The notes: a model not told the origin generated them from the sequence alone. Counted from the first letter of the stretch, positions 1 through 8,292 are shown. The stretch: 32,726 nt of DNA from Methylotenera_A sp036675645 (GCA_036675645.1 JAKFEP010000197.1:1-32726), one strand, 5' to 3'. A program made the numbers and translations.

Positions 1-846
1 CCTTTGGCTAATAGTAAACGTATCGCCAAAATTGGCTTTACCGGCTCCACTGCGACAGGTCGCGCTATTGCAACTGCTGCTGCCAGCAACCTCATTCCAG
101 CTACATTAGAATTAGGTGGTAAATCACCTAATATCTTCTTTGCCGATATTATGGATGAAGATGACGCATTTTTTGATAAGGCCATCGAAGGCCTGGTGTT
201 ATTTGCGTTCAACCAAGGCGAAGTCTGTACTTGCCCATCACGTGCCATTATTCAAGCCTCTATTTACGACAAGTTTATGGAACGCGTCATGACGCGCGTA
301 AAAGCCATTAAGCAAGGTAATCCGCTAGATCCAAACACCATGCTCGGCGCACAGGCATCACAAGACCAATTGAACAAAATCATGAACTACATAGACATTG
401 GTAAACAAGAAGGGGCCGAAGTATTATGCGGCGGTAATCGCAACATGTTAACTGGTGATTTAGCTGATGGCTATTATGTTGAGCCGACTTTGTTAAAAGG
501 CCACAACAAAATGCGCGTGTTCCAAGAAGAGATTTTTGGTCCGGTGCTTGCTGTGACGACTTTTAAAGACGAAGCGGATGCGTTGGCAATTGCAAATGAC
601 ACTATTTTTGGCTTAGGTGCTGGTGTTTGGTCTCGTAACGGTACCACCGCTTACCGTATGGGTCGTGGCATTAAAGCAGGTCGCGTATGGACTAACTGTT
701 ACCATGCCTACCCTGCCCATGCTGCGTTTGGTGGTTATAAAGAATCTGGTATTGGCCGTGAAAATCACAAAATGATGCTAGACCACTACCAACAAACTAA
801 AAACCTGCTTGTCAGCTACAACCCAAATAAACTAGGTTTTTTCTAG
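1..846 (+). CDS. NAD-dependent aldehyde dehydrogenase, ExaC/AcoD-like (5' truncated)
   Basis: This is the C-terminal part of an aldehyde dehydrogenase of about 500 residues; the reading frame is open to the first base, so the N-terminal part of the NAD-binding domain lies outside the window. The visible part contains the GFTGST nucleotide-binding segment, the LELGGKSPNIFF segment with the general-base glutamate, and the catalytic-cysteine signature FNQGEVCTCPSR (the GEVC cysteine is codon 226-228). The catalytic domain continues through EEIFGPVL and the C-terminal oligomerisation segment. The GEVCTCPSR form is typical of acetaldehyde and short-chain aldehyde dehydrogenases (ExaC, AcoD, AldB). 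Members of that group often have a DUF779 gene next to them, as here. The product would oxidise an aldehyde to the acid in the cytoplasm. The exact substrate cannot be read from the sequence. Confidence 0.93.
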   Translation, partial: PLANSKRIAKIGFTGSTATGRAIATAAASNLIPATLELGGKSPNIFFADIMDEDDAFFDKAIEGLVLFAFNQGEVCTCPSRAIIQASIYDKFMERVMTRVKAIKQGNPLDPNTMLGAQASQDQLNKIMNYIDIGKQEGAEVLCGGNRNMLTGDLADGYYVEPTLLKGHNKMRVFQEEIFGPVLAVTTFKDEADALAIANDTIFGLGAGVWSRNGTTAYRMGRGIKAGRVWTNCYHAYPAHAAFGGYKESGIGRENHKMMLDHYQQTKNLLVSYNPNKLGFF

Positions 847-895
847 TAAATCAGGTCATTCTAATTTAAGGTTTTAGCAGAATTTAGATAAAATC

Positions 896-919
896 AAGGG
901 ACGGGTTTACTCGTCCCTT
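896..919 (+). terminator. Hairpin between the aldehyde dehydrogenase and DUF779 genes
   Basis: Two 8-nt arms, AAGGGACG (896-903) and CGTCCCTT (912-919), pair perfectly around an 8-nt loop. The sequence after it (ATTATTTGG) is only moderately T-rich, so the hairpin may be a weak intrinsic terminator or an mRNA-processing or attenuating element rather than a full stop. It lies 32 nt before the DUF779 start codon. Confidence 0.45.
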
Positions 920-951
920 ATTATTTGGAGCTAGTTTTATTTGGAGTAGCC

Positions 952-1374
952 ATGAACACTGTGACAGAAAATATCATGCAAACCGTCAACGACCCCGAAA
1001 AAAACCAGCGCGTTTCGGCCACACCCAGTGCATTGGCGCTTATTGACAGACTCACTGCTGAGCATGGTCCGATTGCATTTTTGCAATCAGGCGGCTGTTG
1101 TGAGGGTAGCGGGCCAATGTGTATGCCGATTAAAGAATTTAACCCTAGCGCATCTGATGTGATTCTAGGCGAATGGAAAGATGCCACGTTTTACATGGGC
1201 GACAGCCACTTTACCTTTGCCGAGAATATGCACACCATCTTAGATGCCACGCCTAATTCCAGCGGGTCGTTCTCGCTCGACTGCGGCACTGGCTTTGCCT
1301 TTATTACTCGAGGCAGATTATATAGTGAGGAAGAATTAGCACAGCTGCCACCTGTGGTTAGGGTTGGCTATTAA
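952..1374 (+). CDS. DUF779 domain protein, aldehyde dehydrogenase partner
   Basis: A 140-residue protein of the DUF779 family, which is commonly encoded next to acetaldehyde/aldehyde dehydrogenases; its biochemical role is not established. The family's cysteine-rich core is present: SGGCCEGSGPMC (Cys49, Cys50, Cys57) and the later LDCGTGFAFITRG segment (Cys111), which looks suited to metal or redox chemistry. I chose the ATG at 952 because a GGAG (943-946) lies 5 nt upstream. A longer in-frame reading from a TTG at 925 would put that GGAG inside the gene. The gene follows the aldehyde dehydrogenase on the same strand, separated by a hairpin, so the two are probably co-regulated. Family assignment is firm; function is inferred only from neighbourhood. 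Confidence 0.88.
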   Translation: MNTVTENIMQTVNDPEKNQRVSATPSALALIDRLTAEHGPIAFLQSGGCCEGSGPMCMPIKEFNPSASDVILGEWKDATFYMGDSHFTFAENMHTILDATPNSSGSFSLDCGTGFAFITRGRLYSEEELAQLPPVVRVGY

Positions 1375-1482
1375 TACGGCTTACCATTAAAAATTTATGC
1401 CCTGCAAGCCGCATGGATATTACCCCGTGGCGCACTCATCTTTGTATTCAGACGAAAAAGGGCGTATTTAGAAAAAATCCCG

Positions 1483-4218
1483 TTAAGCACTGCGTTTAAT
1501 ATCATAAGCCATGCAATGTTCGAACAGTTCAGGCATCGCTACACCGTAACCTTGAGCATAATCCACGCCGATCTCTTCCAGCATGCGGATAATATCGTCA
1601 TTTTCCGCAAATTCAGCTATCGTTTTAAGGTTCATCACATGCCCCACATTGTTAATAGACTCCACCATGGCACGATCAATTTTATTATCGACTATAGATT
1701 TAACAAACATACCATCAATTTTAAGAAAATCCACTTCCAGATTTTTCAAGTAACCAAAAGATGATAGGCCGCTACCAAAATCATCAAGTGAGAAACAACA
1801 ACCAACTCCTTTTAAAGCATGCATAAATTGACGTGCCTTTTCTAAATGAGTGATAACGGCTGTTTCAGTAATTTCAAAACAAATACGGTTTGGATTAATC
1901 TTATGTTTTTTAAATTGATCTAGCACATAATGTTGAAACCCCTCATCTGACAATGTTTGCCCAGAGAGGTTAATGGCACATGTGTATGGGAAATCATTGC
2001 CCATGCTGGCAATGATAGCAAAAGCCTTTGCTACCACCCAACGATCAATCAAAGGCATTAAGTTATAACGTTCGGCAGCAGGCAAGAAAAATTCTGGCAG
2101 AAACATATTGTCATCTTGATCTTTCATACGAATCAGAATTTCGCAATGAGGCTCACCATCTAGCATAAAACTATGCATGCGCTGCATGTATAAAACAAAT
2201 TGATTCTCTTCTAAACTCCGATTAATTCGCGATACCCATTCAATATGATTGAAACGCTCTTTCAATTCTCTCTCGTCCGGAATATAGGTTTGGATGCGAT
2301 TACCACCCTCTTTCTTGGCTATATAGCAGGCAGAATCTGTAATAGCGAACAGTTCGCTTAATGTGAAAGATTGATTTTGTGAAATTTCGGTCAAACCGAT
2401 ACTGGCGCCAACTTTAAATACTTTATCATCATATCTAAAACGATATTCTTGTACCGCGCTTAGCAAATCGTTTACTATCGATTGCGCTTTATCCAGGTCA
2501 CATCCCATCAACAGAATTGCAAACTCATCTCCACCTAAGCGCGCAAGCGTATCTGCACTGCGTATTCTTGTTTTAAGCTCGCCACATAATTGTTTTAAAA
2601 GTGCGTCCCCTGCCATGTGCCCACTTGTGTCATTGACTATCTTGAATTGATCCAAATCCAAATAAGCAAGGCAGTGCACACGATTTTCAGAGACTGCATC
2701 CTCGATTGCGTCTTGTATTTTTCGCTCAAACTCGTACCGATTAATAAGGCCTGTTAATGCATCATGGCTAGCTTGATATGACAATTGCTTAGAAAGTGCG
2801 CGTATCGCAGTGACATCTCGCAATACAGTAACTGTGCCAAAATTAACGGTAGCGTGATCACTTAATGCAGATGTCATTTTGGTAATAATGAATTCTTGCC
2901 CATCGGTACGTTTAAGAATGACTTCATCTATGGCGCTGGAATGATCAGTTATCCAGCTACCATCAATAGGCGCGATATTGTCCTCTGTTATTAAGTGAAT
3001 CAGTTCCTGCACTGCTTTTCCATTCGCCTCACTAGACAAAACTCCTGTTAGTCCCTCAGCAGCAGCATTCATATAAACAACATGACCTGAATCATCACAA
3101 GTAATAACTGCATCTGTAATACTCGAAAGGGTAGATAGTGTAATTTGTGACCGGTTCTTTTCAAGTTCTAATGCATGTTGCGACCCGTCAAGTCGCTCAA
3201 GCATAACGTTTATATCGTACCCGAGGCTCGCTATTTCATCGCGTCCTTCTAAATCTTCAATACGACCTGCAGGGGTAGCCAAGTCGGCAATGCGTTTCAC
3301 ATTGCGATTTAAATGTTGAAGCCGTTTTAAGACGAGCTTGTCGGTTAACCAACTGAAAGCCGCCAATAGCAGCGCAACTAATAGCGCACTCCAATATATA
3401 AAATTCAGGCTTGACTCACCTTGTTCAAAAATCTCACGATCATCAGTAACACGCAACATAAGTTTAGAGGTTCCACCAATATCCTCAAGTGCTTTATACC
3501 CAACTATCTGCTTATTATTTAAAGGCTTTATTTCTACTGTGTTCTTGGATAACTGTACCACTCCTGCCAAGTTAGAGTTCAGCGAAGACTGAATATCAAG
3601 CTTCGCACCTAGAATTTTTGCAATATGCGCTATAAGTGGCTTATCCAGCGCCCGCACCATAATGAGTGTGCCGCGACGCTCTTTCGTTACTTCGCTATCC
3701 CGCACATCGAAAGCAGAAACTACAAAAACACCTTCAGGAGTCTGGAATAGTCCTGAAATATCATCATTTTCTGGGTCTATAAGCACGCCGCCTTTGTTAG
3801 CCGCTTGCTCAAGCTGTTGTGGGATTCGCCAAGACTGCCCTGAAACAAAGTCTAATCCTTTTTTGAATACTATCTCACCATTAAGGTTAACGAAAATAAT
3901 CGCATTAATTTTGATATTGGAAAAAGTTGTGTCGTTAAGATTGGATTTGATATAGGCTGGATCGCGCGTTTCCATAAAATGGTAGGTATCGTTCCAGTGA
4001 GCGTAGTCGCGAGTAACCGAACTGAGCTGATCAGATTGCTCTTTCAACAAACTCTCGGCACTGCTTACTTGTATCAAGGTTTTATCATGCTCTAATTTTG
4101 AATAACCTTGTTGCAGAAACAGTTTCGTTACTAAAAACAAAATTGCAAACAGCAATAACAATCCTATTGCTATTAACAAAAGCAGTTTTGCTCTTAATCC
4201 TGTAAATTTCTTTGTCAT
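1483..4218 (-). CDS. Membrane CHASE4-HAMP-PAS-GGDEF-EAL cyclic-di-GMP signalling protein
   Basis: A 911-residue inner-membrane protein. A transmembrane helix at about 12-34 leads into a periplasmic region of about 235 residues that resembles a CHASE4 sensor (HWNDTYHF followed by YIKSNL). A second helix at about 272-292 is followed by HAMP (about 293-345) and PAS (about 358-478). The GGDEF domain (about 480-645) has an intact LGGDEF motif at 561-566 and the allosteric RSAD I-site five residues before it, so diguanylate cyclase activity with product inhibition is plausible. The EAL domain (about 665-905) has EIL in place of EAL but keeps the motif glutamate, the Asn of AINLSG, EITET, DDFGSG, LKIDG, TIAEF and AQGYG, so phosphodiesterase activity is also plausible. 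Net activity cannot be predicted. It is transcribed alone, convergent with the DUF779 gene. Confidence 0.9.
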   Translation of the reverse strand: MTKKFTGLRAKLLLLIAIGLLLLFAILFLVTKLFLQQGYSKLEHDKTLIQVSSAESLLKEQSDQLSSVTRDYAHWNDTYHFMETRDPAYIKSNLNDTTFSNIKINAIIFVNLNGEIVFKKGLDFVSGQSWRIPQQLEQAANKGGVLIDPENDDISGLFQTPEGVFVVSAFDVRDSEVTKERRGTLIMVRALDKPLIAHIAKILGAKLDIQSSLNSNLAGVVQLSKNTVEIKPLNNKQIVGYKALEDIGGTSKLMLRVTDDREIFEQGESSLNFIYWSALLVALLLAAFSWLTDKLVLKRLQHLNRNVKRIADLATPAGRIEDLEGRDEIASLGYDINVMLERLDGSQHALELEKNRSQITLSTLSSITDAVITCDDSGHVVYMNAAAEGLTGVLSSEANGKAVQELIHLITEDNIAPIDGSWITDHSSAIDEVILKRTDGQEFIITKMTSALSDHATVNFGTVTVLRDVTAIRALSKQLSYQASHDALTGLINRYEFERKIQDAIEDAVSENRVHCLAYLDLDQFKIVNDTSGHMAGDALLKQLCGELKTRIRSADTLARLGGDEFAILLMGCDLDKAQSIVNDLLSAVQEYRFRYDDKVFKVGASIGLTEISQNQSFTLSELFAITDSACYIAKKEGGNRIQTYIPDERELKERFNHIEWVSRINRSLEENQFVLYMQRMHSFMLDGEPHCEILIRMKDQDDNMFLPEFFLPAAERYNLMPLIDRWVVAKAFAIIASMGNDFPYTCAINLSGQTLSDEGFQHYVLDQFKKHKINPNRICFEITETAVITHLEKARQFMHALKGVGCCFSLDDFGSGLSSFGYLKNLEVDFLKIDGMFVKSIVDNKIDRAMVESINNVGHVMNLKTIAEFAENDDIIRMLEEIGVDYAQGYGVAMPELFEHCMAYDIKRSA

Positions 4219-4532
4219 CTAAAATCTCAATGTGATCAACGGCTTGCTTAACATTAGCAAATGGCAATATTCATGCCAAGGATAGAGATATTAGCAATAT
4301 ATTTAAAGACTCTTGAAATGACTACTAATTATTTAAAAAATCGGCTATTTATTTGAAGCCTAGACTATCAAGCAAATCGTCCACATGCTCTTGGCTAACC
4401 ATATGTAACGCAATCTGTGGCCTGTTCAACAAAGCTGCGTTAGTTGCCGCCTCTTTTTAGCCATTTCTGGCGAAAAATCAACAAGCACTAAATTAATAAA
4501 TAAATAGATGACTATAAAAAATCCCCCTAAGC
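4219..4532. other. Intergenic stretch without an intact gene, with a possible coding relic
   Basis: No convincing complete gene is present. On the minus strand, 4349-4488 reads like a damaged gene end. One frame gives LVDFSPEMAKKRRQLTQLC and then a stop. A different frame over the overlapping DNA gives NAALLNRPQIALHMVSQEH and, a few residues later, DDLLDSLGFK before TAA at 4349-4351. This looks like one frameshift in an old coding sequence, but at this length chance cannot be excluded and I recognise no family. The rest is AT-rich and presumably holds the promoter of the GGDEF-EAL gene. Confidence 0.3.
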
Positions 4533-4559
4533 TTTACAGTTAATACTGCTAAATTAAGG

Positions 4560-4565
4560 TAAAAT
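4560..4565 (+). promoter_or_regulatory. Putative -10 box of the SRP RNA gene
   Basis: TAAAAT lies 7 nt before the expected 5' end of the SRP RNA helix (about 4573), which fits a sigma70 -10 element. A TTTACA at 4533-4538 resembles a -35 box, but the 21-nt spacing is too long to be confident. Confidence 0.35.
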
Positions 4566-4570
4566 CATGG

Positions 4571-4669
4571 TTGGCGGGCCTCCCCGCATTGTAAAGTAGC
4601 CAATCTGGTCAGGGGCGGAAGCCAGCAGCCACAACTATTGAGCAAGTGCCGGGGGCAAGGCTCGCCTCT
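4571..4669 (+). ncRNA. ffs: Signal recognition particle RNA, bacterial small (4.5S) type
   Basis: About 100 nt fold into the single long hairpin of bacterial 4.5S RNA. The 5' arm GGCGGGCC (4573-4580) pairs with GGCTCGCC (4659-4666), with one G-U wobble. The apical domain carries the conserved SRP54-binding elements GGTCAG, a GGAA tetraloop and AGCAGCCA (about 4607-4630). The lower stem continues as TCCCCGC against GCCGGGGGC. The RNA pairs with Ffh to target nascent membrane proteins to the translocase. Location just upstream of dnaX is common in betaproteobacteria. The exact ends are uncertain by a few nucleotides. Confidence 0.93.
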
Positions 4670-4833
4670 TCAATTAAACCTATTACGCTCGAAATTGCTT
4701 TAGTTATGCAGTGCTCACAAGCTCAATGTACAATAAAACTATTTCGCTTGCTGCGCGCTGTACGCCTCGCACTTTCATCGCTCATCACAGTTTTTCTTTT
4801 TTCAATTTAGCTTTAGAAGAATTATGAATTATG

Positions 4834-4848
4834 GGCTAAAATTTAGCC
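4834..4848 (+). promoter_or_regulatory. Palindrome and -10-like box touching the dnaX start codon
   Basis: GGCTAAA (4834-4840) and TTTAGCC (4842-4848) form a perfect inverted repeat around A4841, ending 1 nt before the dnaX ATG. Within it, TAAAAT (4837-4842) ends 7 nt before the ATG, the distance expected between a -10 box and a transcription start. No Shine-Dalgarno sequence precedes dnaX. The element could be an operator, a translation-blocking hairpin or simply the -10 of a leaderless transcript. Confidence 0.35.
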
Positions 4849-4849
4849 T

Positions 4850-6526
4850 ATGTCATATCAAGTACTCGCGCGTAAATATCGCCCAAAAAGCTTCGAAAAC
4901 CTGGTTGGTCAAGACCACGTTGTGCGCGCACTTACCAATGCACTAGACCAGCAGCGATTGCACCATGCCTATTTGTTTACAGGCACACGCGGTGTCGGCA
5001 AAACCACCCTCGCCCGCATCTTAGCCAAATCGCTTAATTGCGAAAGCGGCATCACCGCCAAACCTTGCGGCGTATGTGACGCTTGCATGGGCATTGATGC
5101 GGATCGTTTTATTGATTACATTGAAATTAACGCCGCCTCTACCCGCGGTATTGACGATGTACGCACGTTATTAGAGCAAGCCACCTATGCGCCCACACAA
5201 GGCCGCTTTAAAATTTTCATGCTCGACGAAGTACACCAACTGACGAAAGAAGCATTTAATGCCTTGCTAAAAACGCTGGAAGAGCCGCCAGCGCACATTA
5301 AATTCATCCTAGGCACCACTGATCCCCAAAAAGTACCCGTCACCGTGCTAAGCCGCTGTTTGCAGTTCAACTTGCGGCAAATGGCCAGCCCGACTATTAC
5401 GGAGCATTTGAAAAACGTACTCAGCCAAGAGAGCATCAATTTTGAGCCGACAGCTATCCACCTGATTGCACGCGCTGCGGCTGGCAGCATGCGTGATGCG
5501 CTGTCACTAACTGACCAAGCGATTGCATACGGCAATCAAAGCGTAAACGAGGCTGAAGTGCGCAGCATGCTGGGCGCGATTGATCAAAGTTACCTTTATG
5601 AAATACTCGCTGCCCTGCAAGCCAATAATGGTCCAGCTGTTATTGAAATCACCAAGCAAATGGAAGCGCGCAGTTTGTCGTTTGAAGCCGCGCTGAATGA
5701 TTTGGCCAACTTGTTGCATCAAATTGCCATTGCACAAACCGTGCCGCAAAGTATCGCCGATGATTTGCCAGAGCGCGCCGCGTTGCTTAATTTAGCACAA
5801 ACATTCAGTGCCGAGACGGTGCAGCTGTATTACCAAATTGCGCTTTTAGGTAGAAGAGATATTGGCCTTGCGCCAGACGAATTTGCAGGCTTTACCATGA
5901 CGCTGTTGCGCATGCTGGCCTTCATGCCAGCGGAAAAAAGCGCGTTAACGCCGCAAGGCAGTGAAAATGTTAGAAAACCTCAAGCTAACGGAAATGCAGC
6001 TGTGCCTGCAGTAAAAGTAGCAGCAGCAGAAAAAGAAGTCTCATCTGAACCGTTACAAGTCAATACAAGCATTCAAGCTGATACGTCAGAAGTCAACATT
6101 CCTAAGGATTCCAACTTGCCGGTTGTAGACACGGCTAGTTTTGATGGAAACTGGCGCAAATTGGTAGAGCAAAACCTTAAGCTGGGTCTTGCGCGTGCAC
6201 TGGCTCAAAATTGCGAATTACTAAGTTACGACGAGCATAGCTTAAATTTACGTGTGGCCAATGCGCAAAAGCATTTGGTTAGCCCGAGTTATCAAGACAA
6301 ACTGGCCAACGCCATTAACGAGTATTTTGGTCGTAAAATACGTTTAAATATTACAGTGGCAAGTGATACACACACAGAAATCGTCACCCCAGCCAAGCAA
6401 AATGCCAATGAGAAAGCGGTCATACAATCAAGTGCGGAAGCCGCAATTATGAACGATGATTTTGTAAAAGCACTTATGCATGATTTAGGTGCAACGATTA
6501 TTCCAAACTCAATCAAACCCAACTAA
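4850..6526 (+). CDS. dnaX: DNA polymerase III subunits tau/gamma
   Basis: A 558-residue clamp-loader ATPase. The N-terminus MSYQVLARKYRP is the family hallmark and fixes the start. Walker A is GTRGVGKT (45-52), the zinc-binding cysteines are Cys64, Cys73, Cys76 and Cys79, Walker B/DEVH is at 126-129, and the SRC motif is at 168-170. Domain III ends at about residue 360 with TLLRMLAFMP. The remainder is a Gln/Ala/Val-rich linker and a tau-specific C-terminal domain that would contact polymerase and helicase. At 643 residues the E. coli protein is longer, mostly in the linker. An A6G run at 5934-5940, right after domain III, could allow a short gamma-like product (see findings). It heads a dnaX-ybaB-recR unit. 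Confidence 0.97.
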   Translation: MSYQVLARKYRPKSFENLVGQDHVVRALTNALDQQRLHHAYLFTGTRGVGKTTLARILAKSLNCESGITAKPCGVCDACMGIDADRFIDYIEINAASTRGIDDVRTLLEQATYAPTQGRFKIFMLDEVHQLTKEAFNALLKTLEEPPAHIKFILGTTDPQKVPVTVLSRCLQFNLRQMASPTITEHLKNVLSQESINFEPTAIHLIARAAAGSMRDALSLTDQAIAYGNQSVNEAEVRSMLGAIDQSYLYEILAALQANNGPAVIEITKQMEARSLSFEAALNDLANLLHQIAIAQTVPQSIADDLPERAALLNLAQTFSAETVQLYYQIALLGRRDIGLAPDEFAGFTMTLLRMLAFMPAEKSALTPQGSENVRKPQANGNAAVPAVKVAAAEKEVSSEPLQVNTSIQADTSEVNIPKDSNLPVVDTASFDGNWRKLVEQNLKLGLARALAQNCELLSYDEHSLNLRVANAQKHLVSPSYQDKLANAINEYFGRKIRLNITVASDTHTEIVTPAKQNANEKAVIQSSAEAAIMNDDFVKALMHDLGATIIPNSIKPN

Positions 6527-6668
6527 ACTAAAACGTTGTCATCATGCATTGTTGTAAATTTTTAAAATGTTTGTTTACATACAACCCCGTATGCAACACT
6601 CCATTTTTTAAATTACGCCTCGCCTGATTTAAAACTTTAAGTTTTTTACTAATTTCAAGGAGAAAAAT

Positions 6669-6977
6669 ATGATGAAAGGTGGCATGGGCAATATGATGAA
6701 ACAGGCCCAAATGATGCAAGCCAACATGCAAAAAGCGCAGGCTGAGCTTGCAGAAACACTCGTGGAAGGCACAGCCAGCAATGGCTTAGTAAAGGTAAGC
6801 ATGACCTGCAATAACACAGTGAAGCGTGTGATGATAGATGACGCCGCGATGGATGATCGCGAAACTTTAGAAGATTTACTCTTGATTGCACTCAATGATG
6901 CCCGTGCTAAAGCAGAAGCAACCTCAAATGCGCGCATGAGCGGCATGATGCCCGCGGGCTTTAAGCTGCCCTTCTAA
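6669..6977 (+). CDS. ybaB: YbaB/EbfC family nucleoid-associated protein
   Basis: A 102-residue member of the YbaB/EbfC family, small dimeric DNA-binding proteins of the nucleoid. The N-terminal Met/Gln-rich helix (GNMMKQAQMMQANMQKAQAE) and the central VKVSMTCNNTVKRVMID strand region are characteristic; the usual length is about 100-110. The start is set by AAGGAG at 6657-6662, 6 nt before the ATG; a second ATG follows at once at 6672. It lies 142 nt after dnaX and 5 nt before recR, the standard dnaX-ybaB-recR arrangement, which suggests a role alongside RecR/RecO-type repair, though the family's exact function is unsettled. Confidence 0.95.
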   Translation: MMKGGMGNMMKQAQMMQANMQKAQAELAETLVEGTASNGLVKVSMTCNNTVKRVMIDDAAMDDRETLEDLLLIALNDARAKAEATSNARMSGMMPAGFKLPF

Positions 6978-6982
6978 TCAAT

Positions 6983-7579
6983 GTGAAGAATCCACCTGCC
7001 CTAGAGCAACTCATCGATGCTTTGCGATGCCTGCCAGGCGTAGGGCCAAAATCGGCACTGCGCATGGCTTATTATCTGTTACAGCGCGATAGAAAAGGTG
7101 CTAACACGCTAGCGTTATCAATGCAAAACGCCCTACAAGCACTTGGGCATTGCACGCTGTGTAATAATTTTTCCGAAACGCCTATCTGCCCGCTATGTGC
7201 ATCAGAAAAGCGCGAGGCGACTCAGTTGTGCGTGGTGGAGATGCCCACCGATTTAATGATGATGGAACAAACCCAATCCTATTCAGGCATGTATTTTGTA
7301 TTGATGGGCAGGCTTTCACCTTTAGACGGCGTTGGACCAAAAGAAATTAATTTGGATAAGCTCATTAAGCGCACGCAAGACGGCGCAGTAAAAGAGGTGA
7401 TTTTGGCCACCAATTACACAGTGGAAGGTGAAGCTACTGCGCACTATATCAGTGAATTGCTCAAAGCACGTGGTATGACTGTAAGCCGTATTGCGCGCGG
7501 CTTACCAATGGGTGGTGAGATTGAATATGTTGACAGCGGGACGCTGTCTATGGCGTTGCTTGGTCGGAAACAGCTATAA
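6983..7579 (+). CDS. recR: Recombination mediator RecR
   Basis: A 198-residue RecR, which with RecF and RecO loads RecA on SSB-coated gapped DNA. The helix-hairpin-helix segment LRCLPGVGPKSALRMAYYLL lies near the N-terminus, followed by the C4 zinc finger (Cys57, Cys60, Cys69, Cys72). The Toprim domain begins at LCVVEMPTD and includes SPLDGVGP and the TNYTVEGEATAHYI segment; the C-terminal GGEIEYVD is conserved. Length matches the family (about 200). The start is GTG at 6983, chosen from family alignment. No good Shine-Dalgarno is present, and an overlapping out-of-frame ATG-TGA at 6981-6986 makes a two-codon start-stop, so translation probably depends on coupling to ybaB. Confidence 0.96.
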   Translation: MKNPPALEQLIDALRCLPGVGPKSALRMAYYLLQRDRKGANTLALSMQNALQALGHCTLCNNFSETPICPLCASEKREATQLCVVEMPTDLMMMEQTQSYSGMYFVLMGRLSPLDGVGPKEINLDKLIKRTQDGAVKEVILATNYTVEGEATAHYISELLKARGMTVSRIARGLPMGGEIEYVDSGTLSMALLGRKQL

Positions 7580-7623
7580 GTTAACGATTTTTGCTTGTTA
7601 GCAACTTGGGTAATTGCCGTATT

Positions 7624-8292
7624 TTAAAGACTCAATGTATCTAGCACTTTTAACAACTCGTCTGGTGTTTCAATCAGCACATCTGCCCCCCACTCCGCTG
7701 GTTTGTCACTTACATCAATATAGCCAAACAAAGCCACGACTGCTTGTATACCAGCCGCTTTAGCTGCCTGCACATCTCTTTCTGCATCACCCACATACAT
7801 ACAATTTTCGGCGGCAATGCCAATCTGCTGGCAAGCCATTAATAATGTAGCTGGCGATGGCTTTGGCTGTGGCGCGTCATCCCCGCACACTACACAAGCC
7901 GCGCGATTGTGTAAGTTTAGGCCCATGCTTTCAATTAAACCAACCGTAAACCGGCGTGGCTTATTGGTGACAATCCCCCAATTTAAACCTTTGTGCTCAA
8001 TAGCTTGCAATAAATCGGCAATACCAGGCAGCAACGCTGGGCTGCGTGTAAATACCGTATCATAAATGCTTAAATACTCATCACGCATGGCAATAAAATT
8101 GATATCTGCAGGTGTAATGCCAAAACCCAAACCGATTAAACCTCGTGAGCCGTGCGAAGCAAATGGGCGAATTGTTGCATCGGTTAATGCAGGCTTACCA
8201 TGTCGTTGCAGTTGAATATTCAGGGCATAGCCTAAATCAGGCGCGGTATCTACAAGCGTGCCATCAAGGTCAAATAAAATCGTATTAATCAA
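7624..8292 (-). CDS. gph: Phosphoglycolate phosphatase
   Basis: A 222-residue HAD-superfamily phosphatase. Motif I is FDLDGTLVDTAPDL (nucleophile and acid-base aspartates) close to the N-terminus. Motif II is the Thr of GIVTNKP, the motif III lysine lies in QPKPSP, and motif IV is YVGDAERDVQAAKAAG. The cap-domain placement and DTAPDL fit Gph, which hydrolyses 2-phosphoglycolate formed in DNA repair or oxygenase side reactions. The start is a TTG at 8292, giving MINTILFDLDG in the usual register; no ATG is available nearby and the Shine-Dalgarno is weak. It is the last gene of the mtaD-ubiG-gph unit, convergent with recR. Confidence 0.93.
   Translation of the reverse strand: MINTILFDLDGTLVDTAPDLGYALNIQLQRHGKPALTDATIRPFASHGSRGLIGLGFGITPADINFIAMRDEYLSIYDTVFTRSPALLPGIADLLQAIEHKGLNWGIVTNKPRRFTVGLIESMGLNLHNRAACVVCGDDAPQPKPSPATLLMACQQIGIAAENCMYVGDAERDVQAAKAAGIQAVVALFGYIDVSDKPAEWGADVLIETPDELLKVLDTLSL

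Noticed and set aside
7591..7604. Small hairpin TTGCT-TGTT-AGCAA between recR and gph as a terminator
   Set aside because: Only 5 bp and no T-run after it on either strand.
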